A stretch of 64,000 bases of DNA from Desulfotomaculum sp. (GTDB lineage: Bacteria > Bacillota > Desulfotomaculia > Desulfotomaculales > Nap2-2B): positions 1-64,000 of the forward strand of contig DOTD01000092.1 of the NCBI GenBank assembly GCA_003513005.1, written 5' to 3'. Below, piece by piece: positions 41,953 through 50,486 of this stretch. The notes beneath the pieces were generated by a model. That model saw only the letters and a program-made list of their open reading frames with translations, was not told the DNA's origin and searched no databases. Position 1 is the stretch's first letter. The number at the start of each line of letters is the position of its first letter. A program made the position numbers and the translations under genes.

Positions 41953-42236
41953 AACCACAGTCAAAGTTCAAACTAAACGAAGATTTTATCTTACACCAAA
42001 TAGAGGAACTAGATAAATACTGGCTTTTCAATATTGTTAATGGTGACATCTTTAACCTTAATGATGTCTCCATGTTTATTTTACAAAAGATAAGTGAAGG
42101 AAATAACTTTGAATCATTGGTTTTTAAACTGCTTCAACAATTTGACGTTGATGAAAACAGGGCACAAAATGATCTTCAAAAAATATTACGGCAGTTATTT
42201 CATGAAAAAATTATTAGCCAAATAAAGGAGGATTAA
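41940..42236 (+). CDS. PqqD-like RiPP recognition element (RRE)
   Basis: A 98-residue PqqD-family protein. Family features are FILHQIEELDKYWLFNIVNGDIFNLND, FILQKISEGNNFESLV and the C-terminal DLQKILRQLFHEKII. RRE proteins bind the leader of a precursor peptide and present it to the maturase. ATG at 41940 has GCGGAGG upstream and overlaps the maturase stop by 13 bases. The precursor gene begins 2 bases after its stop. Confidence 0.85.
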   Translation: MLEIKPQSKFKLNEDFILHQIEELDKYWLFNIVNGDIFNLNDVSMFILQKISEGNNFESLVFKLLQQFDVDENRAQNDLQKILRQLFHEKIISQIKED

Positions 42237-42238
42237 CC

Positions 42239-42370
42239 ATGGTTAAAAAGCCCTATAAGGAACCAGTTTTGGAAAAGCAGGAATCTATGCGCATTGCAGA
42301 AGAAACTATTGAAAAAGCCACGGGAAAACTTATCTGCAAACAATGCTCATCCTGTCATGGTTGCAGATAA
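42239..42370 (+). CDS. RiPP precursor peptide, CxxCxxCxxC core
   Basis: A 43-residue peptide with an AAAGGAGG ribosome site six bases upstream. The leader (about 1-30) is charged and helical and contains PYKEPVLEK. Its Y-x2-P-x-L pattern (Tyr6, Pro9, Leu11) is the recognition motif known from lasso-peptide leaders bound by RRE proteins. The core ends LICKQCSSCHGCR with cysteines at 33, 36, 39 and 42, an unbroken CxxC ladder, and a final Arg. A G-K near residues 29-30 could be the leader boundary. Position directly after the RRE and the radical SAM gene makes a precursor role very likely. The final product is unknown. Confidence 0.85.
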   Translation: MVKKPYKEPVLEKQESMRIAEETIEKATGKLICKQCSSCHGCR

Positions 42371-42414
42371 TTTCTGATTACTGTTTATTTGTTTTTTGCC
42401 TAGGGGGTTGAGAA

Positions 42415-45303
42415 ATGATTATTGATCGTAAAGAACTAACTGATCTAGATTTTGAAACCTTGAATATTATTTATGATATTTTTATTGATGATGAGAATTA
42501 CCAAAATATAGATGTAAAATGCAATGATCGTGATATTTTAGCTGACTTTAACGAACTAGAAGATACCAACCAACATGGGTTGGTTATTCAAAAACTCCGA
42601 AATTATGAAAAGTGTTCATTAAAAATAGATGATAAAGCTATATCTAATCATGCCACTACTTTTTGGAAACATCTTTTTTTAGCTAAGAAAACACGTGCCA
42701 TTTTACAAAGCATTGGAACCAATGAGGCTTCTAAACTTATAGATGAAATTGCTGAATATTTACTTTCGAAATTACCTGATATATACGAGCAAGATTTTGG
42801 CATTATTAAATGCAAAGAAGAACCCCAAGATTTTGGACAGAAAAAATTTCTTATTCTCTTCTATAATGAAATTAGCCAGTGTTGTTCTGGGTATCTGAAT
42901 ACTGGTTATGCTGAGAAATCCTTAAAGTACTATCCTGAAGAAGCCTGTCATTATGAATTACTTGGGTTATATAATAAAGCTCTTGGGTTGTCACATCACG
43001 AGAATAAAGAGAGCAGGGAAAATGCATTAAAACATTATGATGAAATAATAAATACTTTTAAAATAAAAAAGGAGGGAGAAAAATATCTTGGGTACGGATA
43101 TGATTTCGATACAGATTTATGGAAGATGTATGTTTATTTACCAGCAATATATCATAAGGCTGAAGTACTAATTAAACTACAAAGAGGAAAAGAAAGCATA
43201 GATATACTCAATACTTTTATAAAGAAATATAAGAATTATAATGTTCCTAGATTTATTTTTTTATCAACCGAGTATAAAATAATAGACAGTATGATACTAA
43301 AGGTTCATGCGATGCTTGAAAGCTCTAATTTAAATGTTAATGAAGAAATAAAAAATATAGAAATAATGCTTGAAACACATAAAGAAAATTATGATATCCA
43401 GAGGAAATATAATTTCTTAATAGCCAAGCTTAATATTGAGGACACAAGAGAAAATCTAAGTAGTAAAAAAAACGAAGAAATATATAAATTTCTTAAAGAA
43501 ACTATATATAATAATTTATTTAAAGAAGAAAGAAATGAAGATGAAAGAACACAAGCTTCATTTTATTGGCTAGAAGCATTTCAGTTATACATAAAAGCAT
43601 CAAAAAATAAAAATCATGAAAAAGGAAAGGATCTATTAGAGGATTTATTAGGTACTTTAATAGATATCTTAAATTATATTTTTGAGAGACTCAAACAAGA
43701 CCCATGGATTCCAAACAAAGAGAAGATTCTAAAACTAATAGTGGAAATATTCGAAGAAATAAATGATGATGACAGTATTACAAATGATGATTGTCGCCAA
43801 AAAATTAAAGATATAGAGATAAGATATTGTCATAGACTTACTCACAAAGAAAACAAACCCTCCAGTTATCAAAAAGTCAAATCAGTTCGAAGGCTATTAT
43901 TATTAGGCGAGAATAACAAAGAGGCTGAAATGGATTATAATTTTCCCGATAGACTTGAAATAGTTAAGGACTTTGCAAATATTATTATTAATAAGGATTA
44001 TTATACTCAATGTTTGCGATACAATACTGAAAAATTTGACAAAAATTTAATATATAGTAGCTATTGGCCACAACTCACTGGGCGTTATGCATTTACAGTA
44101 TTGCGAAAATGGCAGTCTTTTACACCAGCTCTTGGGAGTTACTCAACTAGTAGTAGAGGTGGAGGTTATTTTGTTTACAAAGTAGGTGACAATGGTAATA
44201 TAGAAGATGGGGTAGTTGTTGATCCCGGTTATGATTTTATCGAAAATTTTATTGAGCATAACTTTTCCATAAAGGATATTACTGCAATTGCCATAACACA
44301 TTCACACATAGATCATTCTGTTGATTTTCGCGGCCTTATGACACTAATTCATGAGATGAACAAAAGAGGAGTCAGAAAATTATATAAATGGCCTCCCAAA
44401 AAAGTAACAGTGATACTAACACCATCGTGTTTCGATCATTTTTTTCAGATAATATCAGACAGCCGCGATTATATCAAGGATGTTATAGTTGTTGATCCTG
44501 ATAGACACAATCTAGTTGAAACTGAATTATATGAAATTGGAAATGAGAAGATACATTTCTATCTAAGCGCGGTTCCTGCGTATCATAAAGATTTACAAGA
44601 AAATGCCAATTGCGTAGGTTTAATACTAAGGGATAATAATGATAACAAAATAATTGGTTTTACAGGTGATACTGTTTGGACTCACAGCCTATACAAGCGA
44701 TTAAAAGATTGCTCAGTTATCTGTGCTAATATGGGAGCCCTTATTGATGTAAATAAAGGAGACAGTTTTGAAAAAACATTTGATCAGAAAGATAAGGAGC
44801 ATAAAAAGATCAAAAAGCTTATATATAAGGAGAATCATCTTTATCTCCCAGGAATAATCACTTTATTAGATGAAATCCAAAAAACAAGTAAAACAAAAAT
44901 AACTGTAGTAGGAGAACTCGGTGAAGAACTAAAATCTGGCTTAAGAAAAGATTTATTTCATAAATTTAATCAGTTTATAGATGAAAGGACTAGTAATCAA
45001 TATGGAGGCAACTATCCATATAAATGGCAACGTGAAATATTATATCCTTATCCACTTGTTGCAATTGAAGATATTAATCTAACAATTACATGGGAGACAC
45101 AAAGTGCTGAGCCATATATAAGATGTACACGTTGCAAGAGAATAATTCCACCAGACAAAGTAATGCTTCGCGTAACAAATGACGATCGAAAAAGTGAACA
45201 ATTATTCTATTATTGTAAAGAATGTCTTGAATTAATAGAGTCATTGGAAAGCGGAGTGGAAAGAGAATGGGAGAAGCGTTATTTACCGCCACATCAAGTC
45301 TGA
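42415..45303 (+). CDS. helical-repeat/metallo-beta-lactamase/zinc-ribbon protein
   Basis: A 962-residue protein, very AT-rich and Asn/Lys/Ile-rich. Residues 1-540 are predominantly helical, TPR-like (KALKHYDEIINTF style repeats). Residues about 590-880 form a metallo-beta-lactamase fold with HSHIDH (His629, His631, Asp633, His634), a later His in AYHKD and Asp in FTGDTVW, as in the dinuclear-metal hydrolases. Residues about 903-945 form a zinc ribbon CTRCK...YCKEC. GGGGG precedes ATG. Its 3' end overlaps the next gene by 37 bases. In this cluster it could hydrolyse an ester or peptide bond, for example leader removal; that is speculation. Confidence 0.85.
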   Translation: MIIDRKELTDLDFETLNIIYDIFIDDENYQNIDVKCNDRDILADFNELEDTNQHGLVIQKLRNYEKCSLKIDDKAISNHATTFWKHLFLAKKTRAILQSIGTNEASKLIDEIAEYLLSKLPDIYEQDFGIIKCKEEPQDFGQKKFLILFYNEISQCCSGYLNTGYAEKSLKYYPEEACHYELLGLYNKALGLSHHENKESRENALKHYDEIINTFKIKKEGEKYLGYGYDFDTDLWKMYVYLPAIYHKAEVLIKLQRGKESIDILNTFIKKYKNYNVPRFIFLSTEYKIIDSMILKVHAMLESSNLNVNEEIKNIEIMLETHKENYDIQRKYNFLIAKLNIEDTRENLSSKKNEEIYKFLKETIYNNLFKEERNEDERTQASFYWLEAFQLYIKASKNKNHEKGKDLLEDLLGTLIDILNYIFERLKQDPWIPNKEKILKLIVEIFEEINDDDSITNDDCRQKIKDIEIRYCHRLTHKENKPSSYQKVKSVRRLLLLGENNKEAEMDYNFPDRLEIVKDFANIIINKDYYTQCLRYNTEKFDKNLIYSSYWPQLTGRYAFTVLRKWQSFTPALGSYSTSSRGGGYFVYKVGDNGNIEDGVVVDPGYDFIENFIEHNFSIKDITAIAITHSHIDHSVDFRGLMTLIHEMNKRGVRKLYKWPPKKVTVILTPSCFDHFFQIISDSRDYIKDVIVVDPDRHNLVETELYEIGNEKIHFYLSAVPAYHKDLQENANCVGLILRDNNDNKIIGFTGDTVWTHSLYKRLKDCSVICANMGALIDVNKGDSFEKTFDQKDKEHKKIKKLIYKENHLYLPGIITLLDEIQKTSKTKITVVGELGEELKSGLRKDLFHKFNQFIDERTSNQYGGNYPYKWQREILYPYPLVAIEDINLTITWETQSAEPYIRCTRCKRIIPPDKVMLRVTNDDRKSEQLFYYCKECLELIESLESGVEREWEKRYLPPHQV

Positions 45304-46085
45304 CTTCGATGTTAAAGACAGGATTAGACAAAAAAATTGATCCTGAAAGAATAGCTAGGGTAGGAACAGTATTATTAGAAGAAATACCAGTCACTGAGAA
45401 CACAATTTTTACTAATATAGCTGACTATATAGTAAATAGACAGTCAGTAGATGGCGGATGGGTTGATGTTGAAGAAACGGCCTGGTCAATAGCATATTTA
45501 CGAAAAATATCTGGAGAATATGAAGGCCCTTTTAATAAAGGGCTTAACTGGTTGGCTGAACAAAGAATATCCGGGGCGGGATGGGGAAGGAATAACCGAG
45601 ATACGCCAAGGATACCATATACCTCATGGGTTGCCATACTGTGCCCGGAACTTATAGATAAAGAAGTATTAAAATGGTTGGAAAAAACCTGTAATGATGA
45701 GATAAAGCTAGAACCAAGACTGACTTATAAAATAGCCCTGCCAATTTTGGCTTTTAGCAAGCATAAATATTCAACTCAAAATCCGGAGTTAGTTAATTCT
45801 TTAATTTCTTTTCTTATTTCCTCCCAAAATGACGACGGCGGCTTTGCCCCCTGGCGTGATCATCCGTGCGGCAGTGACCCCTGGTGTACTTCAGTTGCGG
45901 CGTTGGGACTGTTGGCACATGCGGATAGGGTCCCAGAAGTTATTTTTGAAAACTCATTGAACTGGTTACTAAAAAACCAGCTCCCTAACGGAATGTGGCC
46001 CTATCATTACATTGATGAGGGAACAGCTTTAGCTTATTGGGCGTTAAAAGAAATGCTAATTCATTTCAAGAGAAAAGAACATTAA
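45267..46085 (+). CDS. prenyltransferase/squalene-cyclase-like alpha/alpha-repeat protein
   Basis: A 272-residue protein with repeated QW-like motifs: RQSVDGGWVDVEETAWSIAYL, RISGAGWGRN...YTSWVAIL, SQNDDGGFAPWRD...TSVAALGLL and LPNGMWPYHYIDEGTALAYWAL. These are the alpha/alpha-barrel repeats of prenyltransferase beta subunits and triterpene cyclases. The cyclase DxDD acid motif is not evident and the length is short, so a peptide- or lipid-binding role is as likely as cyclisation. Overlap with both neighbours implies translational coupling (stop one base before asnB-like ATG). Confidence 0.8.
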   Translation: MGEALFTATSSLTSMLKTGLDKKIDPERIARVGTVLLEEIPVTENTIFTNIADYIVNRQSVDGGWVDVEETAWSIAYLRKISGEYEGPFNKGLNWLAEQRISGAGWGRNNRDTPRIPYTSWVAILCPELIDKEVLKWLEKTCNDEIKLEPRLTYKIALPILAFSKHKYSTQNPELVNSLISFLISSQNDDGGFAPWRDHPCGSDPWCTSVAALGLLAHADRVPEVIFENSLNWLLKNQLPNGMWPYHYIDEGTALAYWALKEMLIHFKRKEH

Positions 46086-46086
46086 T

Positions 46087-47844
46087 ATGTGTGGTATTTG
46101 TGGGGTTTACGGCAGCAACGATCTAAAAAAGATAGAACTGATGACCTCAACCATAGCCAACCGCGGACCAGACGCAAGCTTTGTAAAAATAATTGGGGGC
46201 AAACATACACTTGGAAGCGCAAGGCTTCATATTACTGGTCAATTAGATGCTCCTTTTCCTTATTGCCGCGACGAAATTGGGCCTCAAGTACTATTAAACG
46301 GCGAAATCTATAATTATCGCTTTTGGCAAAAAAAACTTGAAGACGAAGGTTATACTTTCTTTACTGGTACTGATACCGAAGTCATCTGGGCAATGTACCA
46401 TAAATACGGGTTGGAATTTGTCAATAAAATAAAAGGAATGTTTGCCATTGCAATTCTTGACGGCGACAGGCTTATTTTGGTTAGAGACAGGTTTGGAATA
46501 AAACCGCTCTTTTATTGCCAGAGAGGAAATGAGCTTGCTTTTGCTTCAGAAATAAAAGCATTGTTAAGATGGACCGACCGTCAACCCCATTTAAACGAAT
46601 CAGCTTTGCAAGAGATTTTAACTTTTGGTTATATTTATTCTTCGGATGAAACGCTTTTTGTTGGAATAAAGCAGGTTACCCCCGGAGAAGTTCTAATTTT
46701 TGATGGAAATGAAATTTGTTCCGAAAACTATTCTGTCCCGCCAACCGCTTTTTCTTCTCCGGGCACAAATGAAGACTATTACTTCCATAAAACACTGCTT
46801 TCTAATACCTTACCTGCCGCTATGAGGTTGGTTACTGAACATGGCGCTCATGAAGTCGGCGTTTATCTTTCAGGCGGCGTAGATTCATCTTTAATGGCTG
46901 TGCTTTGTAAAGAAATACACGGGAAAATTAAAACTTTCCATCTTACGGACAGCCATCATGCACCGGACCTGCCCTGGTCCAGGGATGTTGCAAAGGCAAT
47001 AAATAGCGATCATTATGAAATACCTGTTACTTTGCAGGATTATCTAGCTGAACTGCCAAAATTCGTCTACCATTATGAAAATATTGTTGCCGGCGGTGTT
47101 TTTGACTTGCAGGGTGGTGTGGCTTTTCATCTACTTTGCAAAAAAGCCTCCCAGCATGTCAAGGTTGCCTTAACAGGAGAGGGCGCAGATGAACTCTTCG
47201 GCGGATATTATTGGACATACACACACCCGCTTGGTTTCGCCGACCGTTTGCGTATACGCCTGAAAGAAGCTGTAAAGAACGTTCCGAATGATAAACTGGC
47301 TATATTGGTGAACCAGCTTTTCCCGCTTCCCGAGGACGAATTACAGTATCGCTTAAATATTTTCAATGCATTATTAAAAAGCGCATTATCAAATTATCAT
47401 CTCTGGAGTGTCGACCGTTCATCAGGCGCTTTTGGTTTTGAAATCCGACCATTTTATTTGTATGAGGATATAGTAAAACTGGCTGGTGATATGCCGGTAG
47501 AATACAAAGCCCCAAAACCCGGCGTCACAAAGCTGCTGTTAAAAGACGCTGCAATGAATTTTTTTGCCCGTTATGGCCTGGAAGCTATTTGTAACAGAAA
47601 GAAATTTGGCATGCCTGCTGCGCTTAATCAACTCGACAATCAAGTAAGGATTTTTATTAACAACAATGTTAGCGACGCTTATGTTCAACGTCACTATTAC
47701 AAACAATACCTGACGAACAAAATTGATATATTTATGTTCGATTTATTTTTTTACTTTTACTTTCATAAAAACGGAAATTTTGAACCGGCTTTCTGCCTGG
47801 AGGAAGCCTTGGCAGGTGGTCTATTTGAAAATATGTATAGTTAG
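46087..47844 (+). CDS. asparagine synthetase (glutamine-hydrolysing)-like amidotransferase/cyclase
   Basis: A 585-residue AsnB homologue. The class II glutaminase domain begins MCGICGVYG with the nucleophile Cys2, and has NRGPDAS and LLNGEIYNYR. The ATP-PPase domain has VYLSGGVDSSLMAVL and LTGEGADELFGGYYW. Primary AsnB makes asparagine, but homologues close lasso peptide rings or amidate natural products. Placement in an RRE/radical SAM cluster suggests peptide amidation or macrolactam formation. All key residues appear intact. It overlaps the glycosyltransferase start by 20 bases. Confidence 0.88.
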   Translation: MCGICGVYGSNDLKKIELMTSTIANRGPDASFVKIIGGKHTLGSARLHITGQLDAPFPYCRDEIGPQVLLNGEIYNYRFWQKKLEDEGYTFFTGTDTEVIWAMYHKYGLEFVNKIKGMFAIAILDGDRLILVRDRFGIKPLFYCQRGNELAFASEIKALLRWTDRQPHLNESALQEILTFGYIYSSDETLFVGIKQVTPGEVLIFDGNEICSENYSVPPTAFSSPGTNEDYYFHKTLLSNTLPAAMRLVTEHGAHEVGVYLSGGVDSSLMAVLCKEIHGKIKTFHLTDSHHAPDLPWSRDVAKAINSDHYEIPVTLQDYLAELPKFVYHYENIVAGGVFDLQGGVAFHLLCKKASQHVKVALTGEGADELFGGYYWTYTHPLGFADRLRIRLKEAVKNVPNDKLAILVNQLFPLPEDELQYRLNIFNALLKSALSNYHLWSVDRSSGAFGFEIRPFYLYEDIVKLAGDMPVEYKAPKPGVTKLLLKDAAMNFFARYGLEAICNRKKFGMPAALNQLDNQVRIFINNNVSDAYVQRHYYKQYLTNKIDIFMFDLFFYFYFHKNGNFEPAFCLEEALAGGLFENMYS

Positions 47845-48892
47845 TAAATTCCCGCCAATTCAGGGAGGTATAGCTTCTAAAACATATTGGCTTGCCCGTG
47901 GTTTGGCTGAGGCAGGCCTGGAAGTTCACGTAGTAACCAATGCCTTGGCTGTTGAAGATGATTATAAGATTGGATCCTGCGGGAAAGATTTTCTTTTACC
48001 GGAAGGAATATTCATTCACAATATAGAACAAGAAACACCCTGGCATATCCCGTATTCAAAACTTTTTCAAGAAAAATTGCTTAACAAATTACTGGGTGTA
48101 TGTAACCAATACAAAATAGATCTTATCGACAGCCATTACCTTATTCCCTATGGAATAGCCGCTTTTTTGGCAGGCACAATTACCGGGATACCGTATATTG
48201 TCCGGCATGGAGGCAGTGATTTAGCCAAATTTTGGGACAAAGGACTATTAAACGAGCTGTTGAAAAGAACACTTTCAAACGCATCCGCTATAGTAACTGA
48301 CAAAACAGACTTGGGCATTCTTAACAACAACTTGGTCAATCTTCCCCGTTATGTCCCGGATGAACGTTACTTTCATCCGGAAGCCAAAGAAGAAAATCAG
48401 ATTAGCTTTGCATATATCGGCAAAATAAATTATTATTGGCAGCATAAGGGTCTTGACAGAATTCTAAGTTATTGGGACGGATTTTCATTTGATTCAAGCC
48501 TGTTTTTCTTAGCCCAAGGGAAAGGCAAAGCTGATTTTTTAGCTCAATATAAGCCGGATAAAGTAAAATTTCTAGATTTTATTCCTCCCTGGAAAATGCC
48601 GTCCTTCCTACAAAAGATTGATTTTCTATTTCATTTAGTTAATGATAATCCTATCCCCGATTTTTCTAACATTGTTGTTGAAGCAGTCGCCTGCGGTGCT
48701 AAAATTTTAACGGATAATCCATCTGCATTTATTTGTTATGAGGAATATTTTGATGTTAATAAATATGTTTTGTCCGTAGATAATTTTAGTATTAATCACA
48801 ATATAACTAAGGCTGAACAGCCTTTAAAAATTAAATATGCCACATATATTAAACAAAATATCGAGCTTTACCGGAAAGCCTGCGCGCTATAA
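47825..48892 (+). CDS. GT4-family glycosyltransferase
   Basis: A 355-residue GT-B glycosyltransferase. The N-terminus is KICIVSKFPPIQGGIASKTY; acceptor-domain features include GIPYIVRHGGSDLAKFW. The donor-domain signature is PDFSNIVVEAVACGAKIL, corresponding to the E-x7-E-type motif. TTG at 47825 is chosen because it gives the family N-terminus and AGGTGG lies upstream; the reading frame is open earlier, inside the AsnB-like gene. Last gene of the RiPP-type operon, so it may glycosylate the peptide. Confidence 0.85.
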   Translation: MKICIVSKFPPIQGGIASKTYWLARGLAEAGLEVHVVTNALAVEDDYKIGSCGKDFLLPEGIFIHNIEQETPWHIPYSKLFQEKLLNKLLGVCNQYKIDLIDSHYLIPYGIAAFLAGTITGIPYIVRHGGSDLAKFWDKGLLNELLKRTLSNASAIVTDKTDLGILNNNLVNLPRYVPDERYFHPEAKEENQISFAYIGKINYYWQHKGLDRILSYWDGFSFDSSLFFLAQGKGKADFLAQYKPDKVKFLDFIPPWKMPSFLQKIDFLFHLVNDNPIPDFSNIVVEAVACGAKILTDNPSAFICYEEYFDVNKYVLSVDNFSINHNITKAEQPLKIKYATYIKQNIELYRKACAL

Positions 48893-49180
48893 AAAATGGT
48901 TCCTTGTATCCCTACATATTGATTACCAAAACAGATCTCTTTAGGATTCAGCTGTGGTCAAAGCTACCCACCCTTCTCCGAAACAATTCGGGAGTAATTA
49001 CTATGATAGATACCAGCCGCTTTAAACAATTCATCAGTAATAATTTATTATTTTCTCTTGATAATTAACAAAGTGAACGTATACACTATGAGAAATTTCC
49101 TGATGTTGATATTACTGAATTTAAAATGTTATAATCTGGTTTGAGACAACGTTAAAAAAGTATGAATAGGAGCGGTGGAT

Positions 49181-49666
49181 ATGTCTTGGAATATTGAACT
49201 AAAAGAACAAAACCTTCAACCGATATTATTTATCAAAGCCAAGACTTCTTTGGAAGGTCTGCAGAAAATAATCGGGGAAAGCTATACGAAAATAATAGCC
49301 TATCTGACTGAACTGGGTGAACAGCCGGCATTTGCCCCTTTTACCGCTTATTACAACCTTGACATGCAGAACCTTGAAGTCGAACTTGGGTTCCCTGTTG
49401 CCAAACAATTGCCGGGGAAAGAGGAGATTCTCTCCGGGCAGATACCGCCGGGCCGGGTGATTTCCTGTGTGTATAAAGGGTCATACGCAGGCATGGAGAA
49501 ATTATACACCGAAATGTTCGAATGGATCGCTGAGCACGGCTATGAGTTTCTCGGTGTTTTTTATGAATATTACTTGAACTCGCCGATGGAGGTCCCAGAA
49601 AGCGAATTATTAACCCGCATCGACCTGCCCATTAAAACAATCCCTTGCTCCGGCGGCAGTGAATAA
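49181..49666 (+). CDS. GyrI-like/effector-binding domain protein
   Basis: A 161-residue single SOUL/GyrI-like (AraC effector-binding) domain: PAFAPFTAYYN, VELGFPVAKQL, GRVISCVYKGSYAGMEKLYTEM and YEYYLNSPMEVPESELLTRIDLPI. Such stand-alone domains bind small hydrophobic or cationic molecules. No DNA-binding domain is present. AGGAG lies 8 bases before ATG 49181. Separated from the RiPP cluster by 288 bases with no supported gene and followed by a flavoredoxin gene. Confidence 0.88.
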   Translation: MSWNIELKEQNLQPILFIKAKTSLEGLQKIIGESYTKIIAYLTELGEQPAFAPFTAYYNLDMQNLEVELGFPVAKQLPGKEEILSGQIPPGRVISCVYKGSYAGMEKLYTEMFEWIAEHGYEFLGVFYEYYLNSPMEVPESELLTRIDLPIKTIPCSGGSE

Positions 49667-49703
49667 AAAGCAGCCGGAAGATATTTGAAAAGGGTTCCTC
49701 TGG

Positions 49704-50291
49704 TTGAAGGAAGTGTTGCCCCTGAAAATAAAGATTGGAAACAAGAACGTACTGTATCCAATGCCTGTGACCGTCGTGGGAGCTATGGTCAACGGCAGGC
49801 CGAATTTCATAGCTATTGCGCATGTTGGAATATTAACAAGGCATCAGCCTCATCTTATTTCGTTGAGCATGAGCAAGATGCATTACACCAATGCCGGGAT
49901 AAAAGAAACAAAGACATTTAGTATAAACCTGATGTCAGTGGAGAATATGGTTCCTGCCGATTATGTGGGTACTTTTTCAGGTAAAGCAGTTGACAAATCT
50001 CAAGTATTCGAGGTCTTCTACGGCGAGCTCAAGACGGCTCCAATTATTGCCGGGTGCCCTTTGTCTATGGAGTGCAAGCTTTATGATGTTTACGAACTGC
50101 CGCAATTTGATGTTTTCATTGGCGAAATAGTTGAAACATATGCCGATAAAAATGTGCTGACAGACGGAAAAGTCGATCTTTCAAAAGTAAATCCTTTATT
50201 ATTTGATATGACCGGTATCCAATACTGGTCAATTGGCAAAGCAGCCGGCAAGTGCTGGAATATAGGCAGGCAATATGGTAAATCAGAATAA
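49704..50291 (+). CDS. flavin reductase-like protein (flavoredoxin)
   Basis: A 195-residue FMN-binding split-barrel protein of the flavoredoxin/flavin reductase family: VLYPMPVTVVGAMVNGRPNF, ISLSMSKMHYTNAGIKETKTFSINL and GCPLSMECKLYDVYELPQFDVFIGEIVE. The role is probably electron transfer or flavin reduction in anaerobic metabolism. TTG at 49704 has AAAGGG nine bases upstream; TTG at 49716 after GAAGGAAG is an equally plausible start. A terminator hairpin follows. Confidence 0.9.
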   Translation: MKEVLPLKIKIGNKNVLYPMPVTVVGAMVNGRPNFIAIAHVGILTRHQPHLISLSMSKMHYTNAGIKETKTFSINLMSVENMVPADYVGTFSGKAVDKSQVFEVFYGELKTAPIIAGCPLSMECKLYDVYELPQFDVFIGEIVETYADKNVLTDGKVDLSKVNPLLFDMTGIQYWSIGKAAGKCWNIGRQYGKSE

Positions 50292-50334
50292 ATTGTATAG
50301 TATCAGATAGCCTATACGAAGTCACAGCGTTTTT

Positions 50335-50367
50335 CGAGCCCTTGAGCCTGAGGTGCTCTATTTTTTT
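50335..50367 (+). terminator. terminator of the flavoredoxin transcript
   Basis: Hairpin GAGCCC/GGTGCTC with one bulged base (50335-50359) followed by T7 (50361-50367). Confidence 0.65.
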
Positions 50368-50380
50368 GCCCTTGTCGTCC

Positions 50381-50415
50381 CAAAAAGCAGCGGCCCGGTA
50401 TTCCCAGGCCGCTTT
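50381..50415 (-). terminator. terminator of the bam operon
   Basis: On the minus strand AAAGCGGCC/GGCCGCTGCTTT forms a GC-rich stem followed by TTTTTGGG, 72 bases after the last bam gene. Confidence 0.7.
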
Positions 50416-50486
50416 ATAATCAGTATTATGAATTTGACAACAGAAAAACTATCCGTTATTTGTCCATTTTTTTTAAATCTTGATCC

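Noticed and set aside
48960..49070. Short peptides (21-23 codons) after the glycosyltransferase, considered as a second RiPP precursor
   Set aside because: No ribosome binding site and no leader or core motif resembling the precursor at 42239.
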